DNA of 64,000 nt from Rubellicoccus peritrichatus (GTDB taxonomy: Bacteria > Verrucomicrobiota > Verrucomicrobiia > Opitutales > Cerasicoccaceae), in contig NZ_CP136920.1 of assembly GCF_033100135.1 (NCBI RefSeq), positions 3,529,001 through 3,593,000 of the forward strand. The letters are read 5' to 3'. Made by a program: the position numbers and the translations under genes. Positions 15,984-24,134 of the stretch are shown piece by piece. Position 1 is the stretch's first letter, and each line of letters starts with the position of its first letter. A model generated the notes under the pieces. The model was not told where the DNA came from and ran no database searches. It was given only the letters and a program-made list of their open reading frames with translations.

Positions 15984-18900
15984 ATGTTTCGTCTAAGAAG
16001 TTATAGCTGCCCCGGAAGATCAAATACCCCATGCCCGATACGGAAAGAAAATCGAGGGTTTGCTTTGGTGGTCGCAATTGCATTGATGGGCTTTATTTTA
16101 CTGATGTTGCTCAGTCTCTCCCTGGTTGCTCAGCTTCAAATATCGTCTACAGTTCATCAAAATCATATGGTTCAGGCCCGGCAAAATGCACTGCTGGGTT
16201 TGCAAACTGCCTTAGGGCAACTCCAACTTCAGATGGGGCCGGACCAACGGGTTAGTGCTTCGGGCGAGCTAATAAAGTCATCCGGAGATTCAACAGTCCC
16301 CGAGATTGCTTCAAATGATCCGCGTCGCCATTGGATTGGTGTTTGGGATGCGTCAGGGGATGCTTTTGAAGGAGGTGCAGCAGATGCGTCTCACATGTTT
16401 TGGCCTAACGTTCCGAATGATGGGCATTTATCATGGTTAGTTTCTGGTATTGAGGATGATAAAGGTATGATTCCGACAATTAATACAAATACTGACGATA
16501 GTGGATTTCCAGTTGATTCCAGTATCGCATTGATTGCTGGTAGCCAGTCTGTGGGGGAGGGGAATGTAGAAGATTTTGTTTTTGCTCCTAAGGTCGAGAT
16601 TTCAACGGCTTCAAATAATGATTTCTCTTCTGGGGCTTATGCTTATTGGATTTCCGATGAAGCACAGAAAGCGCCATTCAATCTGGTTGATGATCGCTAT
16701 ACCGATGATTCGATTATAGCACAATCACGGAAAGATCTGATGGCTCCTGAGCGCGTTGGTCTCAACGCTGTAGAAGGGTGGGAGGTATATGATTTGGAGA
16801 ATAATGATCTCGCCAGTTCCTTTGAACGATCAATCTATTTGGATGATATTAGCCTTTTAGGGAACGATGACTGGGGGAGTGCTATTTCTGATTCTTTTCA
16901 TGATGTCGGTGTGAGCGCGACAATGCTTCAAGTGGATGTGCGTAACGGTGGATTAAAGAAGGATTTGAATTTACTATTTGAACTATCTGATGCTGATTTT
17001 GACAATTCACCATTCGCTGGAAATCCTGATTCTACCCGCAGTGATAATCCTGAGACGGATGGAAGCGGTTATTTAGATCCATATGTGGATGGGCATGTTA
17101 GTTATCTCTTTAAGCAGCCGGTTCCCGAGACCTCATCAGACGCTTTTCTCCGTGGCCCAACCTGGCATTATCTTCGTAGTTATTACAATTTATACAAAGA
17201 TGTTTCTAGTGTTAATACCGAGCCTACCATAACTTCCAGGGCTTATCGTCCCAATACGGTGGATTACGACACTGCCTCTGGTTATGTCGAAGAATTTGCC
17301 ATGCGCTATAACTACATCAACGTTATGGATAGCACGGATAATGGAGATGTTGAGAGGCGTAACAACTTTGTGAATACGAAAGTGCAGCCGATAAAATGGT
17401 GGGAGATTGGAGGCGGTATGGTGGATGTTCCCCGGCTGACTGAGCATGAGGTTGCACCTATTGCGGTACGTCTGTATCTTGTGTTTAGTTTGGTTCAAGT
17501 CTCTTTGGACCATGTCCACAAAATCGCACGTGACGAATTTGGAAATCCCATTCTGTTCTCTTATGTTGATGGCGGTGGCGTGACTCAAGAGAGTGAAGAT
17601 GGCTGGACTATGGAGGATACGGGGCCCGGCAATATTATAGCGCTCAAAATGCAGCCGATTGCAGTGTTATGGAACCCCTACAATGTGAAAATATCTTTCA
17701 ATGCTTATAAACTTAGATTCGTTGGTCCAAAAATCGCATTCACTTTTTCCTGGCGTGAGGTTGGGTCTTTGGTTGAGGAAGGCTCGTACTCTGCAACCCT
17801 TAACAATTTATTGAAGGCTGCCACACCAGTGCACCATGTCGATGGACATGTTATTAATCGCAATATCGACTATATTGAATTTCTGATCACAAACCCTCCT
17901 GATGGCAGTAATGCAATCACGTTGGAACCAGGCGAGCAACGAATCTTCAGTGCGGCGGATGAACGTAGTATGGCCGATATCAGGGCTGGAAATAATCCTC
18001 TATTTATGGAGCCTGGCTGGCATACCAATGGAGGAATTCTCCTCTATCGCAGTCAGCTGAATTCTCGCCATCGCTTGCGGCAGGAGAGGCGCGGGCGCGG
18101 GATTGAGATCGATAACATACCTGCTCATTACGAAGTAAGCATTGATGATGTCTACTGGGTTTCGGATAGTGGTTATCCTACCGCCTACGCCGACGAGAAT
18201 ACGAAAATCGTAAATCTTGATTGGCAGGACTACTTATTGACGGATACGTCAAGTATTCCCACCGGGGGTGATTTTTTGACCGAGGATAACGCTCTTCGCT
18301 CTATTGGCGGTGCCTTTTTTACTCCTTCAGGTGAGGGTGTGAACGATGTCTTTGAACCGATGGAAAATCTGGGCATATCTCCATTAGATTTTACCACTAC
18401 AAGTGCTGCGACAGGAGATTACTCTTACGGGGCTTATCCTTTCATGTATATGGAAGTTCGCCTGAATCCAGCGAATACCGACCTGGGAGTTTCGACTGAA
18501 ATGTTGGGAAACAGCAACCCATTTGCTATACTCGGTTCTTCAAAGCATAGTGGTGATACGATTCCGGATCGCTTTGGCGTCTTCTTTGAGCCTATGGCCG
18601 GTTTTGCTGATTACAACACGCTACGGCCAGAGACTTTTCTGAATGATACAAGGACTTATTTTGGATATGGATATGGCGTAGATGCGGGATCTCCAAATAC
18701 GATACTTCAGGAGGTTCCAACTGCTCCCCTTGGGTCGTTGGGTTCGCTGCAGCATGCAAATATCTCTAGAAGCGGTTTTATGCCCAGGAACGCTATTGGC
18801 AATGCCCAGGCTACCCCGTTCGTCCCGAGCAGTGAACTAGACTTGAGCTATCAGATGCAAGGAAGCTGGCCAGTGCTAATGCAGCCGACTATGTATGATA

Positions 18901-19928
18901 TTTCTTACTTAAGTAACGAAGCACTTTTTGATACCTACTATTTTTCAAGCCTTGCCCCGGAGGTTGGTGAATCGTCAGTTCGTCAGCGTCTTGACCTGAT
19001 GATTCAGGATGCTGAGTCTGCTTTGGGCCCACAGCTTCCGAATGGGCGCTTTGTCTACCTTGGTGACAATGATTATGCGAAGCTTGAAAGTGATCTTACG
19101 GCAAACGACGGTTACTTGAAGTCAGCTGCTTATTGGGCTCCCGAAGGAGGCTTCAATATTAATTCAACTTCTGTTGATGCCTGGAAGGCATTTTTGGGAG
19201 CGAACATTGGACGTTCTTTCGATTTTTATGATGGCAGTTCGATTGGTCGTGATACGGCGAATGGTGCACTCTTTTCACGTTTTTCTTTACCAAATACTGA
19301 GGTAGGCACTGAGAGTGACAATAAGGATGATTGGAATGCCCCAATAAGTTTGGATCATTTGGACGGTGCTCAGGGGCGTCGGCTGGATGCACTGGCCGAA
19401 TCTATCGTAGATGAGGTTAAGCTGCGTGGCCCTTTCTTTAGTCTTTCAGATTTTGTTAATCGCCGACCAGGCTCTCAGGACGTAAATCAGCAAAAGCAGG
19501 GAACATTGGAACGGGCTATTGATCGCTCTGGAATTAATGATACAATCAAGGTGGCTGGTGATGAGGCTTATGATTGGGTCAATGACAACGAGTTTCATTT
19601 GGAAAATACAATGGCAAATACGGCGACCGGGATCCCGGGGTGGTTGACGCAAGCCGATGTGCTTACGCCTTTGGCACCATACATTTCTGCTAGATCCGAT
19701 ACTTTTGTCATTCGTGCCTATGGAGAAGTTGTCTCAGGATTCTCGAGTGATAATGTCTCAAGGGCCTGGTGTGAAGCACTTGTGCAGCGTGTTCCGGACT
19801 ATATGGATTCCAGTGCGAATTCCCCTTGGGATGAGGTTTCTGGTCTTGAGTCGAATGGCGCTAATGAGACTTTTGGGCGACGTTTTGAAGTTATTGGGTT
19901 TCGTTGGTTAACCAAAGATGATGTATAG
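15984..19928 (+). CDS. Giant pseudopilin-like protein (Verru_Chthon cassette protein A type)
   Basis: Predicted 1314-residue exported protein with a type IV pilin-like leader: about 25 residues ending KENRG, then FALVVAIALMGFI and a long hydrophobic helix. The mature N-terminus is followed by the family block ARQNALLGLQTALGQLQ...GPDQRVSA. The C-terminus carries RSDTFVIRAYGEV, RAWCEALVQRVPDY and FGRRFEVIGFRWL, which I recall from Verru_Chthon cassette protein A (TIGR02600). I chose ATG 15984 because it gives a normal leader; the frame extends to TTG 15873 without a ribosome site. It is probably cleaved by a prepilin peptidase and inserted in the inner membrane; the true function is unknown. 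Its stop overlaps the next gene. A second copy lies at 57132. Confidence 0.8.
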   Translation: MFRLRSYSCPGRSNTPCPIRKENRGFALVVAIALMGFILLMLLSLSLVAQLQISSTVHQNHMVQARQNALLGLQTALGQLQLQMGPDQRVSASGELIKSSGDSTVPEIASNDPRRHWIGVWDASGDAFEGGAADASHMFWPNVPNDGHLSWLVSGIEDDKGMIPTINTNTDDSGFPVDSSIALIAGSQSVGEGNVEDFVFAPKVEISTASNNDFSSGAYAYWISDEAQKAPFNLVDDRYTDDSIIAQSRKDLMAPERVGLNAVEGWEVYDLENNDLASSFERSIYLDDISLLGNDDWGSAISDSFHDVGVSATMLQVDVRNGGLKKDLNLLFELSDADFDNSPFAGNPDSTRSDNPETDGSGYLDPYVDGHVSYLFKQPVPETSSDAFLRGPTWHYLRSYYNLYKDVSSVNTEPTITSRAYRPNTVDYDTASGYVEEFAMRYNYINVMDSTDNGDVERRNNFVNTKVQPIKWWEIGGGMVDVPRLTEHEVAPIAVRLYLVFSLVQVSLDHVHKIARDEFGNPILFSYVDGGGVTQESEDGWTMEDTGPGNIIALKMQPIAVLWNPYNVKISFNAYKLRFVGPKIAFTFSWREVGSLVEEGSYSATLNNLLKAATPVHHVDGHVINRNIDYIEFLITNPPDGSNAITLEPGEQRIFSAADERSMADIRAGNNPLFMEPGWHTNGGILLYRSQLNSRHRLRQERRGRGIEIDNIPAHYEVSIDDVYWVSDSGYPTAYADENTKIVNLDWQDYLLTDTSSIPTGGDFLTEDNALRSIGGAFFTPSGEGVNDVFEPMENLGISPLDFTTTSAATGDYSYGAYPFMYMEVRLNPANTDLGVSTEMLGNSNPFAILGSSKHSGDTIPDRFGVFFEPMAGFADYNTLRPETFLNDTRTYFGYGYGVDAGSPNTILQEVPTAPLGSLGSLQHANISRSGFMPRNAIGNAQATPFVPSSELDLSYQMQGSWPVLMQPTMYDISYLSNEALFDTYYFSSLAPEVGESSVRQRLDLMIQDAESALGPQLPNGRFVYLGDNDYAKLESDLTANDGYLKSAAYWAPEGGFNINSTSVDAWKAFLGANIGRSFDFYDGSSIGRDTANGALFSRFSLPNTEVGTESDNKDDWNAPISLDHLDGAQGRRLDALAESIVDEVKLRGPFFSLSDFVNRRPGSQDVNQQKQGTLERAIDRSGINDTIKVAGDEAYDWVNDNEFHLENTMANTATGIPGWLTQADVLTPLAPYISARSDTFVIRAYGEVVSGFSSDNVSRAWCEALVQRVPDYMDSSANSPWDEVSGLESNGANETFGRRFEVIGFRWLTKDDV

Positions 19929-20619
19929 AAAAAGGAAAATGGTGAAATGCATTTCAGTTTTAACTTTGATGCTTTCTATTGCCTTTCACATGCCATCGGT
20001 CGTTATGGCCGCTGCAGAAGAGAATATTCAAGCTGCCTTTAGCTGCGTTAGCTGGGAGAAACCCATTAAAGGGCTTGTTTATGTTCGCTCCAATGGAGAG
20101 ATGGTGCCATTACGCATTCATAATAAGAAGCGTTCAGTTGAAATCGATTATCATGGAAGCAACCCTATCATATTTTATCGAAAAAATCCGAGTGCTGATG
20201 CTGAAGGGGACTACCAGCCAATCGCCCAAGTGCTTTTGAGAGAAAGCTATGAGCAGCCTCTCTTTTTCTTTCTTGGTAAGGAGGGCGCATACAGCATTGT
20301 TACGATGGAAGATAGTTTTGAGTCATACCCAACGGGCAGCTATCGTTTCTATAATTTCACTGAACGGGACTTGGTTGCTAAGTTGGGAGATGAGACTTTG
20401 TCGCTCGCTCCTCAGGAAGCTGCCTATCTTGAGAAGCCTTTTTCCAGTAGTATGGAGTATCCGGTTGCCTTTGTCGTTCGCGATTCTGATGGCGTTCGCC
20501 CTCTCTATACTAATATGTGGGCTCACGCTGAGCGATTTCGCTATTTGATTCTTATATCCAAATCAGACGTTCGCGATACTGGTTCGATGAGTTTCAGAAT
20601 CCTCTCAGATTACGAGTAA
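19918..20619 (+). CDS. Small secreted protein paired with the pseudopilin
   Basis: 233-residue protein with a signal peptide (VKCISVLTLMLSIAFHMPSVVMAA). The beta-rich body is unrecognised. It is paralogous to the product of 60845-61546: same length, same position after a giant pseudopilin, and shared patterns such as YRFYNFTERDLVAKLGDETLSL versus IRFVNFSSQPVVGVLDGETLRL, and a late FRYLILIS versus VRLLVLFL. It overlaps the pseudopilin stop by 11 bases. Other possible starts are 19921 and 19939; the last has AAGGA nearby but very close. Probably periplasmic or surface-exposed and functionally tied to the pseudopilin. Confidence 0.75.
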   Translation: MMYRKRKMVKCISVLTLMLSIAFHMPSVVMAAAEENIQAAFSCVSWEKPIKGLVYVRSNGEMVPLRIHNKKRSVEIDYHGSNPIIFYRKNPSADAEGDYQPIAQVLLRESYEQPLFFFLGKEGAYSIVTMEDSFESYPTGSYRFYNFTERDLVAKLGDETLSLAPQEAAYLEKPFSSSMEYPVAFVVRDSDGVRPLYTNMWAHAERFRYLILISKSDVRDTGSMSFRILSDYE

Positions 20620-20643
20620 GTCTTTCTGATGAGAGCTTTTCTG

Positions 20644-20659
20644 TTGGGAATTTTCCCAA
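20644..20659. promoter_or_regulatory. Palindromic operator, TTGGGAA-type
   Basis: TTGGGAATTTTCCCAA has perfect 7-base arms around TT. It starts 25 bases after the stop of the small secreted protein gene and 148 bases before the second site, a spacing that would allow DNA looping. Confidence 0.65.
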
Positions 20660-20779
20660 TGAAATTTATGCACGATGTGTCTGCCTATCTCTATAGGATT
20701 ATCATTGCTGTGATGCTGTCTATTGGTCGGTCTGAGAATGCTAGTATTTTTCTATAAAATCGAAAGATCGACAAAATTA

Positions 20780-20808
20780 TTGACAGAATCTGTTTTGCAT
20801 GAAATATT
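20780..20808 (+). promoter_or_regulatory. Promoter of the GntR regulator gene
   Basis: Perfect TTGACA (20780-20785), 17-base spacer, then AATATT (20803-20808), four of six matches to the -10 consensus. The operator at 20807-20822 overlaps its end and the predicted start site, so the gene is probably auto-repressed. Confidence 0.55.
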
Positions 20809-20822
20809 GGGAACATTCCCAA
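20807..20822. promoter_or_regulatory. Palindromic operator, TTGGGAA-type, overlapping the promoter
   Basis: TTGGGAACATTCCCAA has perfect 7-base arms around CA. The position over the -10 box and +1 is that of a repressor site; the obvious candidate is the GntR-family protein encoded just downstream. Confidence 0.7.
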
Positions 20823-20930
20823 AATTGAGTCAATAACCTTTTCTGCATTATGTTTTGAGGCGAGATTTACGCTCCGCGTCAATGGCATGAAAATGACGGA
20901 GTGGGGCTCGTAATTTAGATTCGTTACCCA

Positions 20931-21929
20931 ATGGCAAGAACAAGAAGTGAGCATGTGAAGCATATGAAGTCCGAGCTGATTGATCGGCTTGAGGCTGGAT
21001 TTTGTCGTCCTGGCAGTAATTTTTGCTCTAATCGAGAGCTTACTATGCGCTATGGAGTCTCCTATCAGACTGCGCATCGTATTATTCGTGAGTTGGAGTT
21101 AGAGGGGTACTTACATCGAGTCCCATCTTCTGGAACTTACATTGCAAGGGCCTCGGATGTTTCTGAGGGGGTTGCTTTGATTGTTCATCCTGACTGGGAT
21201 ATGGGCAGTTTTGGTAGTATTCTCCTGGACTGCCTTCAGGCGCGCTTCGATGCTGAGGGGGTATCTTGTCAGCAGATTAGCAGTGTCTCATTCAGTGGAT
21301 ATATTGATCGAAGATACAATATTATTTTTGGACAGCAAAACTATGATCTTCGTCAGGTTATGACGCAGCTTCAATATAGCCTGATGATTGATGCCTATCC
21401 AGGTGAAGGACTTAATGCTACATTTACGGACACGATTTCAATTGATTACCATCAGGTTGGTCTGGTCTGCGGGCATTGTATGAGGGAGAAGGTGGGGAAT
21501 GGTCGCTTTGCATTGCTCGCTGGTCCCGAGTTGAATAACCCTTATATGGAATTTATTAATGGCATTACTGAGGTAGTGTCCGATTGTAAAATCCTATACC
21601 AAAATGATTGGAGTTATTGGGCAGCACTTGAATCTGCTCATATAGCCCAGGGGGAATCCTATGATGGCTTTTTTGCTGTTGAGGGCAATGGAGTAGCAGC
21701 CTTACGGAGTGTCTTTGGTGATCTTGTCTCAGTTGTATCTTATGGTGATGCGGATTACATGCGTTCTATGAAGGCAGAGGGTGTTGCTGTTTCATGGCAG
21801 CGTATTGCAGACGAGGCCGTTCGTTTGTATAGGTTGCGGAACGGTGGCGATGCAAGTGTGGGCTATCGATCCGTCATCGAATCCGAGTATGTGGATGTTA
21901 TGCAGCAGGACCTGTATAAGGTCTCTTAA
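20931..21929 (+). CDS. GntR-family regulator with LacI-type sensor domain
   Basis: The N-terminal winged helix spans about residues 8-75, with the recognition region SNRELTMRYGVSYQTAHRIIRELELEGYLHRVPSSGTY cut here only as SNRELTMRYGVS and SYQTAHRIIRELE. Residues from about 80 onward form a periplasmic-binding-protein-like domain (GVALIVHPDWD, GRFALLAGPE, YDGFFAVEGNGV), typical of sugar-sensing regulators of the GntR/LacI mixed type. Length 332. It probably binds the TTGGGAA-type palindromes around its promoter and responds to a saccharide; ligand unknown. Its stop overlaps the convergent PEP-CTERM gene by 4 bases. Confidence 0.85.
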   Translation: MARTRSEHVKHMKSELIDRLEAGFCRPGSNFCSNRELTMRYGVSYQTAHRIIRELELEGYLHRVPSSGTYIARASDVSEGVALIVHPDWDMGSFGSILLDCLQARFDAEGVSCQQISSVSFSGYIDRRYNIIFGQQNYDLRQVMTQLQYSLMIDAYPGEGLNATFTDTISIDYHQVGLVCGHCMREKVGNGRFALLAGPELNNPYMEFINGITEVVSDCKILYQNDWSYWAALESAHIAQGESYDGFFAVEGNGVAALRSVFGDLVSVVSYGDADYMRSMKAEGVAVSWQRIADEAVRLYRLRNGGDASVGYRSVIESEYVDVMQQDLYKVS

Positions 21930-22669
21930 CTCATCGGAATCTGTTTTCTCGTTTTCCTTTTGATATAAAATATTGCTAGGATAGCGCTCATTCCCATTAT
22001 GATTCCGCTTGTCGTGGGTTCTGGAATCGGGCTTGTGGTGATTTGCAAAGCATTCAAGTAGCCATATGACGAACTTGAATCCGCGATGAAGATATCAATT
22101 GTGATATTCATGCTGCCATCGGGGGCGATATTGCCAATATTCGAAGTCGATGAGTTATTCATGTTAATTCCAGATCCGCCTAGGTCGACGCCACTTGTTT
22201 GCAATTCCTGGCTTTCAGTGGTTGACCCGGATACTCTATAAGTTGTGAGGCGCGTTGAGGTAGTGTCACGAGAACCGAAAAACGAAAAATTATAAAGAGT
22301 ATCACTGTTAAGGCCTGATAGGATAAGTGTGGCGACTTGTCCTGTCCCCGTTGTGTAGAGGGAGTCTGATGTTGCGGTGCTAATGCTGAGGTCACCAATA
22401 GTTGTTGCCGCCGGGCCAACGAGATTTCTCGATGTGAAAGTAGTTGTTAACTCCAGTGCATATCCGTCACTATTGCTGCCTGTCGTGTCCACCAGGTTAA
22501 GATTGGTTAGGCCTGTGGTGAAGTTACTCCATGTATTTATGGGATCGTCAGCTGGCGTTGTTTGGCGATCAAATGCTCCAAAATCGATCAGGAATGTTGT
22601 CTGGCCTGAGGTGATGCTGGCGAAATGCACCATGGCTAGAAGACTTAGGCTTATAAAATGGGGTTTCAT
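21926..22669 (-). CDS. PEP-CTERM secreted protein, malectin-like fold
   Basis: 247-residue exported protein with a short signal peptide (MKPHFISLSLLAMVHFASITSGQ). The body begins FLIDFGAFDRQTTPADDPINTWSN-like sequence and ends YGYLNALQIT; the same DFG...W...GYL pattern occurs in the beta-sandwich of the esterase at 12777, so this may be a stand-alone carbohydrate-binding domain. The C-terminus is a PEP-CTERM signal: IPEPT, hydrophobic helix, then KRKTRK. It would be handled by an exosortase/EpsH-type system encoded elsewhere. Convergent with the GntR gene and followed upstream by the LacI gene on the same strand. Confidence 0.8.
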   Translation of the reverse strand: MKPHFISLSLLAMVHFASITSGQTTFLIDFGAFDRQTTPADDPINTWSNFTTGLTNLNLVDTTGSNSDGYALELTTTFTSRNLVGPAATTIGDLSISTATSDSLYTTGTGQVATLILSGLNSDTLYNFSFFGSRDTTSTRLTTYRVSGSTTESQELQTSGVDLGGSGINMNNSSTSNIGNIAPDGSMNITIDIFIADSSSSYGYLNALQITTSPIPEPTTSGIIMGMSAILAIFYIKRKTRKQIPMS

Positions 22670-22732
22670 TTTCTGAATAGTGATTTGGGTTGTTATTTTG
22701 TAGGTGGGTAGTGTTTTATGTTGAATGAAATT

Positions 22733-23815
22733 CTATTGTTCATGCCATCCTTTGTCGCGAGATCCTGGGCGACCAATTGAGCCTCTCATCACCAGATCGG
22801 TCTTCATTTCAATGAGTCGCGGTTTTGCGGAGGAGTCTGATCTCATCCTTTCTAACTCTGCTATGGCCTCACGTGCCAATTGGGCATGATCGTATCGTAC
22901 TGAAGTGATTCCCATCAACTGTGCCTCCGGGATATTGTCGTTGCTCATGATGGAAAGATGTTTGGGGATTGAGAGTCCACTGGTGTAAACACCAATCCAA
23001 ATGCCAGTTGCAAGTATGTCATTGAATGCAATGATTGCAGTGGGGGCATTGTCCATTTCTTTGAGACGGCGCCAGGCATGTGCTCCGGCTTCTTGATTGT
23101 TTTCCCCCAGCAAGATTAGCGAATCATCAATTGTTATCTTATTGCGCTCCAGTTCGTCTTTGTACGCAAGGAATGTGCTTGGAGGGTGGTTACCCTTGTG
23201 GGTCAGTCCAACGTAGGCTATGCGGCGATGTCCGAGTTCGACGAGGTTGCGAATGCCAAGACAAAAAGAATCATACGCATTTGTGTTGATGGTTGATATA
23301 CCAGGGATGCCATCGAAAAGTCCAAGAAGCGGATACCGTCGTTTGAGGAGTTGTTTGTAGACTTCGTCATTTTTGCCCCGACCACATACATTACAGATTA
23401 CTCCATCTGCTTCTCCTGCCGCCCAATGTTTGAGGAATGTCGACTCAACGCTTGGGTCATAGTGTGTGAGACCAAGCATTAGATGAGTATTCAGGCGTCG
23501 AGCTTCGGCATCGAAGCACTTAACCAGCTCAGCGTATTCCGGATTTTCAAGATGTGGCAAGAGTAGGCCCCATCGGTAACTTCGCTTTGAGCGAATCATT
23601 TTAGCGCCAGGATGTAGTGAAAACCCGATCTCATCGGCTGCGCGCAATATATTCTCCCGTGTGTCTGGTTTTACTGATGCATCTGGGTTGAATGCGCGCG
23701 AGATGGTGCTTCGCGAAAAGCCCGTGTAGGCTTCAAGGTCGAAGATGGTAGGGCGCTTCAATTGGGTTGAGCTTTTCTGCTGGTTGTCAGTGTCGGTTCT
23801 GTTCTTTTGGGCCAT
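22733..23815 (-). CDS. LacI-family transcriptional regulator
   Basis: Residues 23-45 form the LacI helix-turn-helix (TIFDLEAYTGFSRSTISRAF), followed by the hinge (NILRAADEIGF) and a periplasmic-binding-protein-like effector domain to the C-terminus (GLLLPHLENPEYAELVKCF; AIIAFNDILATGIWIG; ISVMSND-like IMSNDNIPEA). The 360-residue length is slightly above normal because of a 22-residue polar N-terminal tail. It is divergent from the GH39-like gene at 24135 with a 319-base gap, so that operon is its likely target. Effector probably a sugar; identity unknown. Confidence 0.9.
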   Translation of the reverse strand: MAQKNRTDTDNQQKSSTQLKRPTIFDLEAYTGFSRSTISRAFNPDASVKPDTRENILRAADEIGFSLHPGAKMIRSKRSYRWGLLLPHLENPEYAELVKCFDAEARRLNTHLMLGLTHYDPSVESTFLKHWAAGEADGVICNVCGRGKNDEVYKQLLKRRYPLLGLFDGIPGISTINTNAYDSFCLGIRNLVELGHRRIAYVGLTHKGNHPPSTFLAYKDELERNKITIDDSLILLGENNQEAGAHAWRRLKEMDNAPTAIIAFNDILATGIWIGVYTSGLSIPKHLSIMSNDNIPEAQLMGITSVRYDHAQLAREAIAELERMRSDSSAKPRLIEMKTDLVMRGSIGRPGSRDKGWHEQ

Positions 23816-24134
23816 GTTATTAATAAATCATATCGAAATCTCTGCTTTGCTATGCTCAGGCATTGAATGACAGAGGGGATGTATGGTTTTTATGGGAAAA
23901 ATGGTCATTTTTGGGAATATATTTACAATATTGTGTTTTGTCTGATTGACCAGCTTTATTTATCAAGTGATTCTGAGTTGTAATCAAAAATATCTCTCTC
24001 AAAGCCCTAATTAAAGTCTATTCAGAAGAAAAGTATCTTAAACATGCTTTTGATTGGAATAAGTAGATCGGTTTCAATGTGGCAAGTTAAAGTGCTTTCT
24101 TGACGTCTGTTCTCTCTCTTTAGATATTGCTTGA
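23816..24134. other. Divergent control region between lacI-type and GH39-like genes
   Basis: Gap of 319 bases, AT-rich. It contains the palindrome at 23897-23912 flanked by GGGAA on both sides. No good sigma-70 promoter was found; a TTGACG at 24100 is too close to the ATG to be convincing. Confidence 0.5.
23897..23912. promoter_or_regulatory. Operator-like palindrome
   Basis: AAAAATGGTCATTTTT has perfect 7-base arms around GT and sits between two direct GGGAA copies (23894 and 23913). It is about 80 bases upstream of the LacI-type gene and is a candidate binding site for its product. Confidence 0.45.

Larger units (their letters stand above)
20620..20930. other. Intergenic control region of the GntR gene
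   Basis: Gap of 311 bases. Apart from two perfect TTGGGAA-NN-TTCCCAA palindromes (20644-20659, 20807-20822) and the promoter at 20780-20808 I see nothing else. The leader between the promoter and the ATG at 20931 is about 115 bases long. Confidence 0.6.

Noticed and set aside
20323-20526. Antisense frames inside the small secreted protein and pseudopilin genes
   Set aside because: Shadow frames of the real coding strand, without start signals or recognisable products.
24100-24128. TTGACG...GATATT as promoter of the GH39-like gene
   Set aside because: The -10 would be only 7 bases before the ATG, leaving no normal leader.
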